64,000 nt of DNA from Pelagibius sp037652055 (GCF_037652055.1 NZ_JBBKAH010000002.1:372001-436000), one strand, 5' to 3'; shown: positions 33,798 to 42,571, counted from the first letter of the stretch. Program-made: numbers and translations. The notes: generated from the sequence alone by a model not told the origin.

Positions 33798-34307
33798 ATG
33801 ACCGGAGTTCCACGGCTTCAGCAGCTTCCGGTTCCCGCCGCTTCGGCGGGGGCGTTGACTGTTGCCGCCCCGGACCAGGCCAACGGCGGCCCGCGGATCA
33901 AGGCAGTGACCCCGGTCACGCCGACGCAGCGCCACCCACAGCGCCCCGACGGATCGGAGACCGCCCAGGGCCGCGAAGCCCGGCGCAACGACCCTCAGCG
34001 CAATGACCCCTGGCGTGACGATCCCCAGGCCGACGACTTTCAGGCTGGTCGGCGCAGCAGCGTTGCCGCCGCGCAGGAGGCTGCCAGCGGCAAGCTGATC
34101 AACTTCTCGCGCCTGTCGTCGATGCCTTTCATGGTGCAGGTGCTGGGCCAGCAGGCGACAGCGGGGCGCGCCCAAGCGAGCGCGCCGCAGACCAGCCTCA
34201 CGGGCCACCGCGACGCCGCGCTCCTGGGCAGCGACACCTACCGCCGTGCCGGCGGCGAGCCCGAATTCCTGCCGGACTCGGCGACCTTCGTGCGCTTGGC
34301 CGTCTAA
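33798..34307 (+). CDS. Hypothetical protein with Asn/Asp-Pro repeats
   Basis: 169 residues, family not recognised. The N-terminal half is Pro/Ala-rich and unstructured in appearance, with a short repeat R-N-D-P / W-R-D-D-P / A-D-D (about 62-80). The C-terminal half contains a hydrophobic helix SRLSSMPFMVQVLGQQA and ends YRRAGGEPEFLPDSATFVRLAV, which looks like a genuine folded tail. No signal peptide is visible. Codon use fits the genome. The start is uncertain because other in-frame starts exist; ATG 33798 is the first after the AT-rich region. Confidence 0.55.
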   Translation: MTGVPRLQQLPVPAASAGALTVAAPDQANGGPRIKAVTPVTPTQRHPQRPDGSETAQGREARRNDPQRNDPWRDDPQADDFQAGRRSSVAAAQEAASGKLINFSRLSSMPFMVQVLGQQATAGRAQASAPQTSLTGHRDAALLGSDTYRRAGGEPEFLPDSATFVRLAV

Positions 34308-34328
34308 GCGGCTTTTCCTGAACAGATT

Positions 34329-35387
34329 CTAGCGCAGCTTGCCGGCCCCGGGACCGGACACGATCTCCTGCGCACTGGACGCCGCGGTGCCGGCAGCGGG
34401 CTTGTGGCCGGTCTGCTGGCGTTCCTCGCGCGGCATCTTGTGGAAGAACTCGCGGTAGCATTTGGAAAAGTGCGAGGCCGAGACGAAGCCGCAGGCCAGC
34501 GCGACATTGAGAATCGACATCGCCGTCTGGGTCAGCAGAGCACGCGCGCGATGCAGGCGCAGTTCCAGGTAATAACGCGTCGGCGTGCGTCCGAGATATC
34601 GGCGGAACAGGCGCTCGAGCTGGCGCGTCGACAAGCCGGCGCGGCGTGCCAGCTCGGCGCGCGCCAAGGGTTCCTCCAGGTGTGCCTCCATCATGGCGAT
34701 GACCTGCAGCAGCTTCGGATGGCTGATGCCGAGACGACCCTGCAGGCTCATGCGCTGATGGTCATGGGTGTCGCGGATGCGTTCGTGGATGAACTGCTCG
34801 GCGACCTGCGCTGCGAGATCGCGGCCGTGCGACTGAGCGATCAGCGACAACATCATGTCCAGCGACGCGGTGCCGCCGGAACAGGTCAGCCGCGGACCGT
34901 CAATTTCGAAGAGTTCTCCGGTCACCTCGAGGTCGGGAAAGTCCTCGCGGAAGGCATCGAGGTTTTCCCAGTGCACCGTGCAGCGAAAGCCGTCGAGCAG
35001 GCCGGCCCAGGCCAGCAGGTAGCTGCCCGTGGACAGCGCGCCCAGCCGGCAGCCGCCGCGCGCCAGGCGCCGCAGCGCGGCGATCACCGCCGGGTCCCGC
35101 AGACGCTGCACCGCCAGGCCCGCCACGACGAAAAGGAAGTCGAGCCGGCCGCAGTCGTCCGGTCCGCCGCCCAATGCCCCATCCGGCAGCAGATGCATAC
35201 GGCTGGAGGAATGGATGGGCCGGCCGTCGGCGGTTAGTATGCGCCAGTCGTACAGCGCCCGGCCGGACAGTCGGTTGGCCGCGCGGAGCGGCTCCACCGC
35301 CGAGCTGAAGGCCAGCATGGAAAACTCCGGCAGCAGCAGGAATCCGAAAGTCTGCTGCGCTTCGCGGCCGCTGCCCGCGCCGTTCAC
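34329..35387 (-). CDS. GlxA-family AraC-type transcriptional regulator
   Basis: About 352 residues. A DJ-1/PfpI-like amidase domain (about 12-180, with FGFLLLPEFSMLAFSSAVEPLRAAN and a degenerate nucleophile site GALSTGSYLLAWAGLL) is joined to a C-terminal AraC DNA-binding domain with two helix-turn-helix units (LARRAGLSTRQLERLFRR and NVALACGFVSASHFSKCYR). Relatives include GbdR/CdhR regulators of betaine and carnitine catabolism. The start is set at GTG 35387, with AGGGGG seven bases ahead. The nitrilase-family gene lies next on the same strand and may be regulated by it. Confidence 0.85.
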   Translation of the reverse strand: MNGAGSGREAQQTFGFLLLPEFSMLAFSSAVEPLRAANRLSGRALYDWRILTADGRPIHSSSRMHLLPDGALGGGPDDCGRLDFLFVVAGLAVQRLRDPAVIAALRRLARGGCRLGALSTGSYLLAWAGLLDGFRCTVHWENLDAFREDFPDLEVTGELFEIDGPRLTCSGGTASLDMMLSLIAQSHGRDLAAQVAEQFIHERIRDTHDHQRMSLQGRLGISHPKLLQVIAMMEAHLEEPLARAELARRAGLSTRQLERLFRRYLGRTPTRYYLELRLHRARALLTQTAMSILNVALACGFVSASHFSKCYREFFHKMPREERQQTGHKPAAGTAASSAQEIVSGPGAGKLR

Positions 35388-35482
35388 CACCTGGCCCCCT
35401 CTCGCATCTCTCGTCTCTCGCCTCTTGCGGCCGCTCGCCGGGCGGCCCGGCGGCAAGCTTAGCACGACAAGCTGTGCCGACC

Positions 35483-36397
35483 CTACACGCGGCGGCTTTC
35501 CGGCGGCACACCCACCTGCCAGGTGAGGCGGCCGAGTTCGCGGTAGATGAGATCGAGATTGGAGTCGCGCAGCGTCGGCAGGTGGTAGCGCGCCGTCAAC
35601 ACGGCTTGGAAATCCAGTTCGGCGAAGATGATCTCCTCGCCGTCGCCGGCCTGCGCCAGGACGTTGCCGTAGGGGTCCAGCACGCGGCTGCCGCCCCAGA
35701 ACTGCGCACCGTTCTGCTTGCTCGCAAAGTTCGCCATCGCCAGCGGCATGCCGTAAACCATGGCGTAGAAGTCGAGTGCGCGCTGCCAGCCGACCGGGTT
35801 GGAGAACTCACCGCCGACCACGCCGAGCGCCGAGGCGACCGGCAGCAGCAACAGCGTCGCGCCCTGCACCGCCGCGAGGTGCACCAGCGCCGGATTCCAG
35901 CTGTCGGCGCAGATCAGTGTGCCGGCACGCCAGCGGGGGCCGAGGTTGAAGGTTTCCAGATAGCGCCCGGCGGCGAAGTGCTTGCCCTCCTCCAATTGAC
36001 CAAAGGTGGCGAGGTTCAGCTTGCGGTGCAGGAAGGCGACGGCGCCGCCGTGCAGCACCGCCAGGGAGTTGTGGATCTGCGCCGCGACGCCTTCTTCGAT
36101 GAAGCCGACCACGGTCCAGAGATCACCGCTGGCCGCGGCGAGACGCTGGATGACCGGGTGGTCGCGCGGCAGCGCCAGCGGCAGACTCCGTTCGCCGACG
36201 CAGTAGCCGGTCAGCGACAGCTCCGGAAAGATCAGCACCTCGGCACCACCGGCTCGCGCCGCGGCAATCATCGCGAGGTGCGTCTCCAGGTTGGCCGCGA
36301 TGTCGCCGTAATGCGCCGCGGTCTGTGCGACCGCGATCTTCAGCTTGCGGCCAGTCTCGCTGGCGGTCCCGCCGGGGGTATCGATGGCACTGGGCAC
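35483..36397 (-). CDS. Carbon-nitrogen hydrolase (nitrilase superfamily)
   Basis: About 304 residues. The catalytic triad is visible: Glu59 in FPELSLTGY, Lys126 in HRKLNLATF and Cys163 in ICADSWNP. The enzyme should hydrolyse an amide, nitrile or carbamoyl bond; CADSWNP is closer to amidase/carbamoylase branches than to true nitrilases. Start GTG 36397 has AAGGGA about ten bases upstream; the 18-residue extension upstream is Arg/Lys-rich and probably not translated. It lies ahead of the GlxA-type regulator with a 95-bp gap. Confidence 0.83.
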   Translation of the reverse strand: MPSAIDTPGGTASETGRKLKIAVAQTAAHYGDIAANLETHLAMIAAARAGGAEVLIFPELSLTGYCVGERSLPLALPRDHPVIQRLAAASGDLWTVVGFIEEGVAAQIHNSLAVLHGGAVAFLHRKLNLATFGQLEEGKHFAAGRYLETFNLGPRWRAGTLICADSWNPALVHLAAVQGATLLLLPVASALGVVGGEFSNPVGWQRALDFYAMVYGMPLAMANFASKQNGAQFWGGSRVLDPYGNVLAQAGDGEEIIFAELDFQAVLTARYHLPTLRDSNLDLIYRELGRLTWQVGVPPESRRV

Positions 36398-36971
36398 TGG
36401 CGTCTTTCCCTTTCCTCGCGAGGCGCGCCGCGGCGGGCACACGAAGCGCAAGTCAGCCGGGCGGCCACCGCCCTGTCCCGCGCGCAGGCGACTTTCCTTG
36501 TCGCCCTGGGATCACCCCGGGGTTGCCCTGGATCAATTTTGTGCTCGCCCTCAGGGCCGTCCGCCCTTTATTTGCCCCTGGCAGCGGACCCTCAGAGTTC
36601 CAACTATTTCATCTAGAGCGTTATTTTGTGGAACCGGCGGTGCCATCCGGTGGTTGGGTTCCAAAGAGCGCCAACGGGGTAGCTCTTAGATTGAGGCGCC
36701 TGCGGTAGTGGCGATGGAACGATCTTGGACCCACCGTGCTGACCGCTGACAAAACATTGGATCTGTTCATGTTTACCGCGCGCACGGTGCCTGGAGACGG
36801 CAAACCAGCCCAACTCCGGGATGTCGGTTCCGTTAATATCACAAGCCCCACTGGCGAAAAACTGCTTGTCTAATTTACTCGATGAAGTGATTATATATTT
36901 CATCATTTTGATTAGCTCTGCAGATTACTTAGATCCTTTGGGTGCAACTCCAACCTGAATGGTGAGATAGC
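36398..36971. other. Long intergenic region, partly AT-rich
   Basis: 574 bp between the nitrilase-like gene and the XRE gene. From about 36590 to 36960 the composition is distinctly lower in GC, with TTATATATTTCATCATTTTG near 36890. A 97-codon minus frame (36613-36906) has no recognisable domain and no ribosome site, and is not called. It could be a decayed gene or acquired fragment; no terminal repeats or transposase motifs were found. Confidence 0.4.
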
Positions 36972-37343
36972 GTGGAAACTGTGTCTGCAAACATCCAGAG
37001 CGTTGAGAAGTACGTTGGTCAGCGCATCCGCGAACGCCGCACCATGCTGGGCCTCACCCAGCAGCAGCTGGCGGAGATGATCGGCGTGACCTACCAGCAG
37101 GCCCACAAGTACGAACGCGGCATCAACCGCGTATCGGCGGGTCGGCTGTTCGAGATCTCGAAGGTCCTCGGCGTCGACATCGGCTTCTTCTACGAGGGGC
37201 TGAACAGTGAAGACAGCCGCCTGAACGAGCGCCAGCGCATGTGCCTCGATCTGGCGCGCAACTTCACGCGCATCAGCAACGACCGTCACCAGGAAGCGGT
37301 GAGCCAGCTCTGCCGGGTCCTCGCCGACGGCGTTCAGCACTGA
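36972..37343 (+). CDS. XRE-family helix-turn-helix regulator
   Basis: 123 residues. A Cro/C1-type HTH covers about 14-68: VGQRIRERRTMLGLTQQQLAEMIGVTYQQAHKYERGINRVSAGRLFEISKVL. The following DIGFFYEGL is typical of a widespread alphaproteobacterial subgroup of short XRE regulators. The C-terminal helix may dimerise. Translation begins at GTG 36972 with GGTGAG upstream. It is preceded by an AT-rich gap that should contain its promoter and possibly its own operator. Its targets are unknown. Confidence 0.88.
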   Translation: METVSANIQSVEKYVGQRIRERRTMLGLTQQQLAEMIGVTYQQAHKYERGINRVSAGRLFEISKVLGVDIGFFYEGLNSEDSRLNERQRMCLDLARNFTRISNDRHQEAVSQLCRVLADGVQH

Positions 37344-37500
37344 GGCGTCTCGCAGCCTGAGCATTGGCGGCCCTAAGTCTCTTGGGTGGCCGTGCCGGTC
37401 TGTACGTCCAGCGTCGGACCCGCCGGTTGTTCCTGACTTCGCCCCGCCGTCCGGAGGCTCGCACCCCGCGTGGTAACGCGCTAAGCTGAAAGAGTCGTTC

Positions 37501-37530
37501 GGGCGATGCGCCGAACACGGAGCATCGCCC
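37501..37530 (+). terminator. GC-rich hairpin between XRE gene and small winged-helix gene
   Basis: Perfect 9-bp arms GGGCGATGC (37501-37509) and GCATCGCCC (37522-37530) enclose a 12-nt loop and are followed by TTGTCCTTTC. It could end the XRE transcript or act as a leader structure for the next gene, whose longest frame starts right at 37531. Confidence 0.5.
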
Positions 37531-37788
37531 TTGTCCTTTCTCGCTGCAGAAACTGGCTCGTCCTCTCCTTTGTCCTCTCTCCTCCCCCAGCAGCAGCTGG
37601 TCCTTGAGCTGCTCCGCATGTCCGGTGAAATCGGCGTCACCGAACAGACCGGTGAGACCATCCTGTGGCGTACCCTCAGGGAATGCCGGTCCAAGGGCTG
37701 GATCGCCACCACCGAGGTCAGCCCGGGCGTCTATTCCGTCGCGCTGACCCCTTCCGGCCGCCGCCGCATCGAGGCCGCCTCCGCCTGA
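37531..37788 (+). CDS. Small winged-helix-like protein
   Basis: Up to 85 residues. The conserved-looking part LPQQQLVLELLRMSGEIGV...LWRTLRECRSKGWIATTEVSPGVYSVALTPSGRRRIEAA has the helix-helix-helix-wing pattern of MarR/PadR-like small DNA-binding proteins. The start is uncertain: TTG 37531 abuts a hairpin and lacks a ribosome site, TTG 37570 is in frame, and ATG 37618 would remove the first helix. Convergent with a small membrane protein gene, 3 bp apart. No family assigned with certainty. Confidence 0.55.
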   Translation: MSFLAAETGSSSPLSSLLPQQQLVLELLRMSGEIGVTEQTGETILWRTLRECRSKGWIATTEVSPGVYSVALTPSGRRRIEAASA

Positions 37789-37791
37789 GCG

Positions 37792-38001
37792 TCAGCCGAA
37801 AAGGCAGAACAGCGCGTAGCAACGGTCGAAGAGGCCGGTGAAGACCGCATAGAGCAGCAGATCGACGACGATGCCGACCGCCAGGACCGGCAGACAGAAA
37901 TACAGGACGAAGTAGTAGGCGGCCCAGCGCGTGAAGCGGCGCTTGGGAATCACGTGGCCCAAAACGGTCGCGCCCTCCGGGGCAGGATCCTGCTGTCTCA
38001 T
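37792..38001 (-). CDS. Small membrane protein
   Basis: 69 residues from ATG 38001. The N-terminal part is polar; one or two hydrophobic segments follow (about 26-52, AAYYFVLYFCLPVLAVGIVVDLLLYAVF), ending in a short Cys-containing tail. Not recognised as a named family. The start is divergent from the FemAB-like gene by about 50 bp. A longer frame to 38082 overlaps that gene's start and is rejected. Confidence 0.6.
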   Translation of the reverse strand: MRQQDPAPEGATVLGHVIPKRRFTRWAAYYFVLYFCLPVLAVGIVVDLLLYAVFTGLFDRCYALFCLFG

Positions 38002-38054
38002 GGCGCCGAGACTAGCCGTTGCCGCCTGCCCGGAAAACCGGGAAACTGCCGGCC

Positions 38055-39011
38055 ATGCTGGCCGAATCGCACAGTCTTTCAACCGCCGAGGTGACCTGGG
38101 AGCCCTGCACGCGTGGGCGCTGGGAGGAACTCTACGGCGCCGCCGGCAAGACCTCGCTGGAACAGGCCTGGGCCTACGGCGAGGCAGTGGCCGCGCAACA
38201 TGGGCAAGCCGTCGAGCGCCATCTGCTGTCGGACGGCGGCATTCCAGTCGCCCTGTTGCAAGCCTTCCGCAAGCGGTACTGGACGGTCGGCGTGACGCGC
38301 ATCCTGCGCGGACCGGTTTGGCTGATCGATCCGCTGGCGGACGCCCGCGCGGCAGAGGTCTGCCGCAGCATCGCCCGGCACTGCCGCGGCCGCCGCCTCG
38401 ACTTCCTGTCCTGGCTGCCGGAACTGCCCGACACCCGCGCAGGCGCGGCGATGGTCGAAGCCACCGGGCTGCGCCGCGTCGTCACCGGCTATTCCTCCGC
38501 CTGGCTCGACCTGCGTCCCGGCCTCGACACTCTGCTGGCTGGCCTCAACGGCAAGTGGCGCAACGCGTTGCGCAAGGGGGAGCGCGAAGGCCTTGAGGTT
38601 ACACGCGACCGCAAGGAGCGACAGCGCCAGAGCGCGCTGATGCTCTATGACACCTTCCGCCACAAGAAGCGCTTCGTGGGTCCCGCCGGCGATTTCATCG
38701 CCGCTGTAGCGGATGCCGACAAGGACGCGCTGCTGTCGCTGTCCGCCCGGCGCGACGGCACCCTGGTGGCCGGTGTCATCCTGCTGCGCCACGGCGTCTC
38801 GGCCACCTACATGGCGTCCTGGACCTCGGCCGCCGGGCGCGAGGGCCAGGCGCATAACCTTTTGCTGTGGCGCGCAATCGAGACATTGAAGGAAGACGGC
38901 ACGCAGTGGCTCGATCTCGGCGGCCTCAACACCGAGAGCCAGCAAGGCCTTGCCCGTTTCAAGCTCGGCCTCGGCGGCGCGGTCTTCACCCTGACTGGAA
39001 GCTATCTCTAG
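38055..39011 (+). CDS. FemAB/GNAT-like acyltransferase
   Basis: About 318 residues. The fold resembles the FemX/FemAB type: an N-terminal GNAT-like half (WEELYGAAGKTSLEQAWAYGEAVAA) and a C-terminal half with the NGKWRNALRKGEREGLEV segment and ATYMASWTSAAGREGQAHNLLLWRAIETLKEDGTQWLDLGGL near the end. Such proteins transfer aminoacyl or acyl groups in envelope or exopolysaccharide/exosortase settings. No lipid-linked partner is nearby. Start ATG 38055 is chosen over TTG 38019. The stop overlaps the next convergent gene. Confidence 0.75.
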   Translation: MLAESHSLSTAEVTWEPCTRGRWEELYGAAGKTSLEQAWAYGEAVAAQHGQAVERHLLSDGGIPVALLQAFRKRYWTVGVTRILRGPVWLIDPLADARAAEVCRSIARHCRGRRLDFLSWLPELPDTRAGAAMVEATGLRRVVTGYSSAWLDLRPGLDTLLAGLNGKWRNALRKGEREGLEVTRDRKERQRQSALMLYDTFRHKKRFVGPAGDFIAAVADADKDALLSLSARRDGTLVAGVILLRHGVSATYMASWTSAAGREGQAHNLLLWRAIETLKEDGTQWLDLGGLNTESQQGLARFKLGLGGAVFTLTGSYL

Positions 39012-39637
39012 CCTTTGCAGCCGGGATCGAGTGCCGTCAGGGTCGCGTCGTGGAAGCGCAGCAGGATGCGCCGCGGCATGGAGCGGCGGAGGTTGCGCCG
39101 CACCTTGCGCTCGATGACCAGGGGATCGATCTCGGCCTCGGGATCGCGTGAGAAGACCGCGGTGGTGGAGAAGTCGAGGAACTTGGCGTGCAGCGTGGTG
39201 GTCGCGAAACGCCAGGTGAGCTGATAGTCCAGGGGTTCCCCGCCGCTCTTCGCCTGCGTGCAGACTTCGTCGGGCGGGCCGTAGCTACCTTCCAGCGAAT
39301 CGATCAGCGCGTCGAAGGCGCCCGGCACGGCCTGGGTGCGCCGACGTTCCAGCAGCACCTGCTGCAGCCGGTGGCTCTCGGCATTCATCTGCAGGTAGGC
39401 AGTGAAGGCAAGACCGCCGACGGCAGCATCCTCGACGGCAAGATCGGCATAAGCATGGCCGTAGAGCCAGCGCCCCGGCAGCCGCATGGTGCGGTCGCCC
39501 AGGGCGCTCTTGATCTCCTCCTGCGTCATGCCCCAGCGCGTTGCATCCCAGCCGGCAACGTCCTCCCGCGCGACCGCCGCGCCCCCCAGCACCATCAGGC
39601 CGAGCAGCAGGACGGGCGCACGCAGCAGGGTGCGCAT
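39008..39637 (-). CDS. Secreted hypothetical protein
   Basis: 209 residues with a clear signal peptide (about 1-23, MRTLLRAPVLLLGLMVLGGA). The mature part begins near WDATRWGMTQEEIKSALG, a text seen in small periplasmic proteins related to SmpA-like or DUF-type folds (W...W-G-M-T...I). Two Cys occur late (EVCTQ and DPGC). The function is unknown. The start overlaps the amine oxidase stop (TGATG), so the two are probably cotranscribed. Confidence 0.7.
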   Translation of the reverse strand: MRTLLRAPVLLLGLMVLGGAAVAREDVAGWDATRWGMTQEEIKSALGDRTMRLPGRWLYGHAYADLAVEDAAVGGLAFTAYLQMNAESHRLQQVLLERRRTQAVPGAFDALIDSLEGSYGPPDEVCTQAKSGGEPLDYQLTWRFATTTLHAKFLDFSTTAVFSRDPEAEIDPLVIERKVRRNLRRSMPRRILLRFHDATLTALDPGCKG

Positions 39638-40980
39638 CAGCCAAGGGCATCCTTGAGGCCGTAGTGGGCGTAGGCCCCGGTGAGGTAGACCTTGCGCAGA
39701 AAGGGCAAGGGAAAGCGCGGCAAGGCGCCGCGCACCACCGCCGGCAGCGCATCCGCGCCCTGCACGCCGGCGACCTGGGCGGCCACCGCCCGGCCGGCCC
39801 AGGCGGAGAACGAAACGCCGTTGCCATGGTAGGCCAGCGAAGCGTAGAGCCCCTCCTCCTCCAGCCTGCCGACGAAGGGCACCAGTGGCTTGGAGAGACA
39901 GACGAGGCCGCGCCAGAAGAACTCGGTCTCGACATGGCGCCAAGCCGGGAAATGGTGCTCGAAAGAGCGCCTGAGGCGCTGCTGCGCGCGCGCTGCCGAG
40001 GCCGGCGAGCCCGAAATGCCGCCGCGCCCGCCCCACAGAAAGCGGCCGTCGGGCAGCAGGCGGAAGTAGTGCAGCAGCTTGCGGGTGTCAGCCACCGTCA
40101 CCGTGGAGGTCCAGCCCTGGGCGGCGCGCTCCGCCGCGCTCAGCGGGCGCGTCACGATGATGCTGGAAAGCGCCGGCAGCAGGCGGCCGGCCAGCTGGGG
40201 CAGAGATTCCTCCTCGCTGTAGCCGTTGGTGGCGACGATGACCTTGCGCGCGGTGAGGCGCCCCGCCGGGGTGACCAGGACGAAGTTCGCACCCTCGCGG
40301 CGGATCGCGCCGACCGGCGAGTGGCCGTGCACGACGACGCCGGCGTCGATGGCGACACGCGCCAGTCCGCGCAGGTATTTCAAGGGATGCAGACCGACGC
40401 CGAGCGGCAGTTCGAGGCCGCCGTGGAAACCGCTGGCCGTGAGCCCACGCTCCGCCAGTGCCGCGTCGTCGAGGAAGCTGCACTCAAGACCCAGCAGTTT
40501 CATCATCTCCGCGCGCTCCTCGCGCAGCGCGGTGGCGCGGTTCGGCTTGTGCGCCAGCAGGATCTCGCCGCCGCCGGTGATGTCGGCGTCGATACCCCGG
40601 GCGGCACAGGTTTCCTTCACCAGGTCGATGGCCTCCATCTGGACCGCGAAGAAGCGGCGCATCTCGTCGACGCCGTAGCGCGTGGCCATGACGTCGTAGC
40701 CCAGCTTGGCGCCCCCCAGGCAGCAGAAGCCGCCGTTGCGGCCCGAGGCGCCCCAGCCGGGCGTACCGGCCTCCAGCACCGTCACCGACGCGCCGTGCTG
40801 CTCCACCAGGGTGAGCGCGGCGGTCAGCCCCGTGTAGCCGGCGCCGATCACCGCCACCTCCGTCATCGCCTCACCGCTCAGCGCCGGAGTCTCACGGCCC
40901 AGCGGTGGGGCCGAGGCCTCCCAGTAGCTGCCGACGGACTGCGCGCGGTCGTAGAGCGCGGGATGGTAGAGGCTGCTCAA
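39637..40980 (-). CDS. FAD-dependent amine oxidase (DAO/PuuB-like)
   Basis: 447 residues. The FAD-binding motif is VAVIGAGYTGLTAAL (about 41-55), followed by E/A-rich LEAGTPGWGASGRNGGF, the hallmark of gamma-glutamylputrescine oxidase-like enzymes. The C-terminal SLAYHGNGVSFSAWAGRAVA closes the flavin site. Translation probably starts at TTG 40980 (SSLYHPALYDR follows), with AGGAG seven bases ahead; the 8-residue extension is rejected. The substrate could be a polyamine derivative, but no Puu genes are nearby. Confidence 0.82.
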   Translation of the reverse strand: MSSLYHPALYDRAQSVGSYWEASAPPLGRETPALSGEAMTEVAVIGAGYTGLTAALTLVEQHGASVTVLEAGTPGWGASGRNGGFCCLGGAKLGYDVMATRYGVDEMRRFFAVQMEAIDLVKETCAARGIDADITGGGEILLAHKPNRATALREERAEMMKLLGLECSFLDDAALAERGLTASGFHGGLELPLGVGLHPLKYLRGLARVAIDAGVVVHGHSPVGAIRREGANFVLVTPAGRLTARKVIVATNGYSEEESLPQLAGRLLPALSSIIVTRPLSAAERAAQGWTSTVTVADTRKLLHYFRLLPDGRFLWGGRGGISGSPASAARAQQRLRRSFEHHFPAWRHVETEFFWRGLVCLSKPLVPFVGRLEEEGLYASLAYHGNGVSFSAWAGRAVAAQVAGVQGADALPAVVRGALPRFPLPFLRKVYLTGAYAHYGLKDALG

Positions 40981-41140
40981 GGAAGGTCTCCTGCCTGAAA
41001 ACACCGCAGTATGGCAAATACCGCTGAAGGGGATGCTTTGCCAAGAGGATCACAGGAACGGGTAGGAAGAAAGCCTTCCACGCGCTAACCTGTCATGCAT
41101 AAGAAAGCACCCAAAAATCGAGCAGACGGGGAAGGCGACC

Positions 41141-41443
41141 ATGGGCCTGTTGAGCAAGCTTTTCGGCGGCGGCAAGAGCAGCGACGCCGGGAACCGGGGC
41201 AGCGGCGGCAAGGAAGGCGCCGAGGTCGACTACAACGGCTTCAAGATCACGGCCGCCGCCCGGCCCCAGAACGGCCAGTGGCTGACCGCCGGCATCATCC
41301 GCAAGGAAATCGCCGGCGAGGTGAAGGAGCATAGATTCCTGCGTGCCGACACGCACGCTTCGCCGGAATCCGCCAACGACTTCGCCGTCGTCAAGGCGCG
41401 CCAGATCATCGATGAGCAGGGCGAAGGAATTTTCCGCGACTAG
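41141..41443 (+). CDS. HlyU-family transcriptional regulator
   Basis: 100 residues. Starts MGLLSKLFGGG, then the HlyU core VDYNGFKITAAARPQNGQWLTAGIIRKE and HRFLRADTHASPESANDFAVVKARQIIDEQG. In Vibrio HlyU de-represses haemolysin genes; in alphaproteobacteria the role is undefined. The next gene follows after 22 bp on the same strand, with a GC-rich spacer, so the two may be cotranscribed. Confidence 0.85.
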   Translation: MGLLSKLFGGGKSSDAGNRGSGGKEGAEVDYNGFKITAAARPQNGQWLTAGIIRKEIAGEVKEHRFLRADTHASPESANDFAVVKARQIIDEQGEGIFRD

Positions 41444-41465
41444 AAAGCGAACCGGAGCCGCACCT

Positions 41466-41765
41466 ATGAACCTGAAGGCCTTTCGCGCCAGCCTGAACGA
41501 CCCGGAACCGCCCAGCGGCCTCACAGCGCTGCAGCACGCCCTGTGGCACGCCGCGCGCGGCGAGTGGGACCTCGCCCACCGCCTGGCGCAGGACGACGGC
41601 AGCGCCGAGGGTGCCTGGGTGCATGCCTACCTGCACCGGGTCGAAGGCGACGAAGGCAATGCCGGCTACTGGTACCGCCGCGCCGGCAAGCCGCACTGCC
41701 ACGACAGCCTGGACGCCGAGTGGACGGCCATCGCCGAGAGCCTGCTGCAGCCCGCGCCGCTCTAA
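41466..41765 (+). CDS. Hypothetical small protein
   Basis: 99 residues with ATG 41466. Pattern: LTALQHALWHAARGEWDLAHRLAQDDGSAEGAWVHAYLHRVEGDEGNAGYWYRRAGKPHCHDSLDAEWTAIAE. This is a helical, His/Trp-rich, TPR/Sel1-like text found in small proteins of many proteobacteria, without known function. It overlaps the end of the dppF-like gene by 4 bp on the opposite strand. Confidence 0.7.
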   Translation: MNLKAFRASLNDPEPPSGLTALQHALWHAARGEWDLAHRLAQDDGSAEGAWVHAYLHRVEGDEGNAGYWYRRAGKPHCHDSLDAEWTAIAESLLQPAPL

Positions 41766-42571
41766 ACCTGCCGCTTCCGCGGTACGCCGATGCGCGGCAC
41801 GGCCTCCAGCAGCGCGCGCGTATAGGGATGCTGCGGCGCGCGGAACACGGCCTCGGTCGCGCCCCCTTCCACGATCTTCCCGTCGCGCATGACGATCACC
41901 CGGTCCGCCACCTGGCGCACCACCGCCAAGTCGTGGCTGATGAAGAGATAGCTCAAGCCCAGCTGCTCCCTCAGGTCCATGAAGAGGTTCAGCACCTGCG
42001 CCTGCACCGAGACGTCCAAGGCCGAGACCGCCTCGTCGGCGACGATGAGGTCGGGCCGGGTGATGAGAGCGCGCGCGATGGCGATACGCTGACGCTGACC
42101 GCCGGAGAATTCGTGCGGAAACTTGTCGGCATCGCCCGGCCTGAGACCGACGGAGGTCAGCGCCCCGGCGATGCGTGCGCGGCGCTCGTCACGGCCGACC
42201 GCCTCCAAAGCGTCGAGCGGCTCGGCGACGATCCAGCCGACCTTGCGGCGCGGGTCGAGGGAGCCGTAGGGGTCCTGGAACACCATCTGCGCATGGCGCC
42301 TCAGCGCGCGCAGTTCGGACATGGAGAGCGCGAAGACATCGCGGCCCAAAAAAATGACGCGACCGGCGCTCGGCTTCTCCAGCGCCAAGACGCTACGCGC
42401 AAGGGTCGACTTGCCGCTGCCCGACTCGCCGACCACCGCCAGGCTCTCGCCCTTCGCCAGGGTGAGGCTGACATCGTCGAGGGCGCGATGCACCGGTGCC
42501 GGCGTGAAGAGGTGACGGCGCGGTAGCGCATAGTCGAGGATAAGGTTCTCCACCCGCAGCAGTTCGCTCAC
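41762..42571 (-). CDS. Dipeptide/oligopeptide ABC transporter ATPase (DppF/OppF-like)
   Basis: 269 residues. Walker A GESGSGKST (about 43-51), signature FSGGQRQR, Walker B LIVADEAVSALD, and the H-loop FISHDLAVV are all present. It lacks the C-terminal Cys-rich oligopeptide extension of its partner. It is the last gene of the operon, overlapping the other ATPase gene by 4 nt. With that ATPase, two permeases and the periplasmic binding protein it completes a peptide-type importer. Confidence 0.92.
   Translation of the reverse strand: MSELLRVENLILDYALPRRHLFTPAPVHRALDDVSLTLAKGESLAVVGESGSGKSTLARSVLALEKPSAGRVIFLGRDVFALSMSELRALRRHAQMVFQDPYGSLDPRRKVGWIVAEPLDALEAVGRDERRARIAGALTSVGLRPGDADKFPHEFSGGQRQRIAIARALITRPDLIVADEAVSALDVSVQAQVLNLFMDLREQLGLSYLFISHDLAVVRQVADRVIVMRDGKIVEGGATEAVFRAPQHPYTRALLEAVPRIGVPRKRQV

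Noticed and set aside
36613..36906. 97-codon minus frame in the low-GC gap
   Set aside because: No domain, no ribosome site, no neighbour context; kept only as a possible decayed gene.
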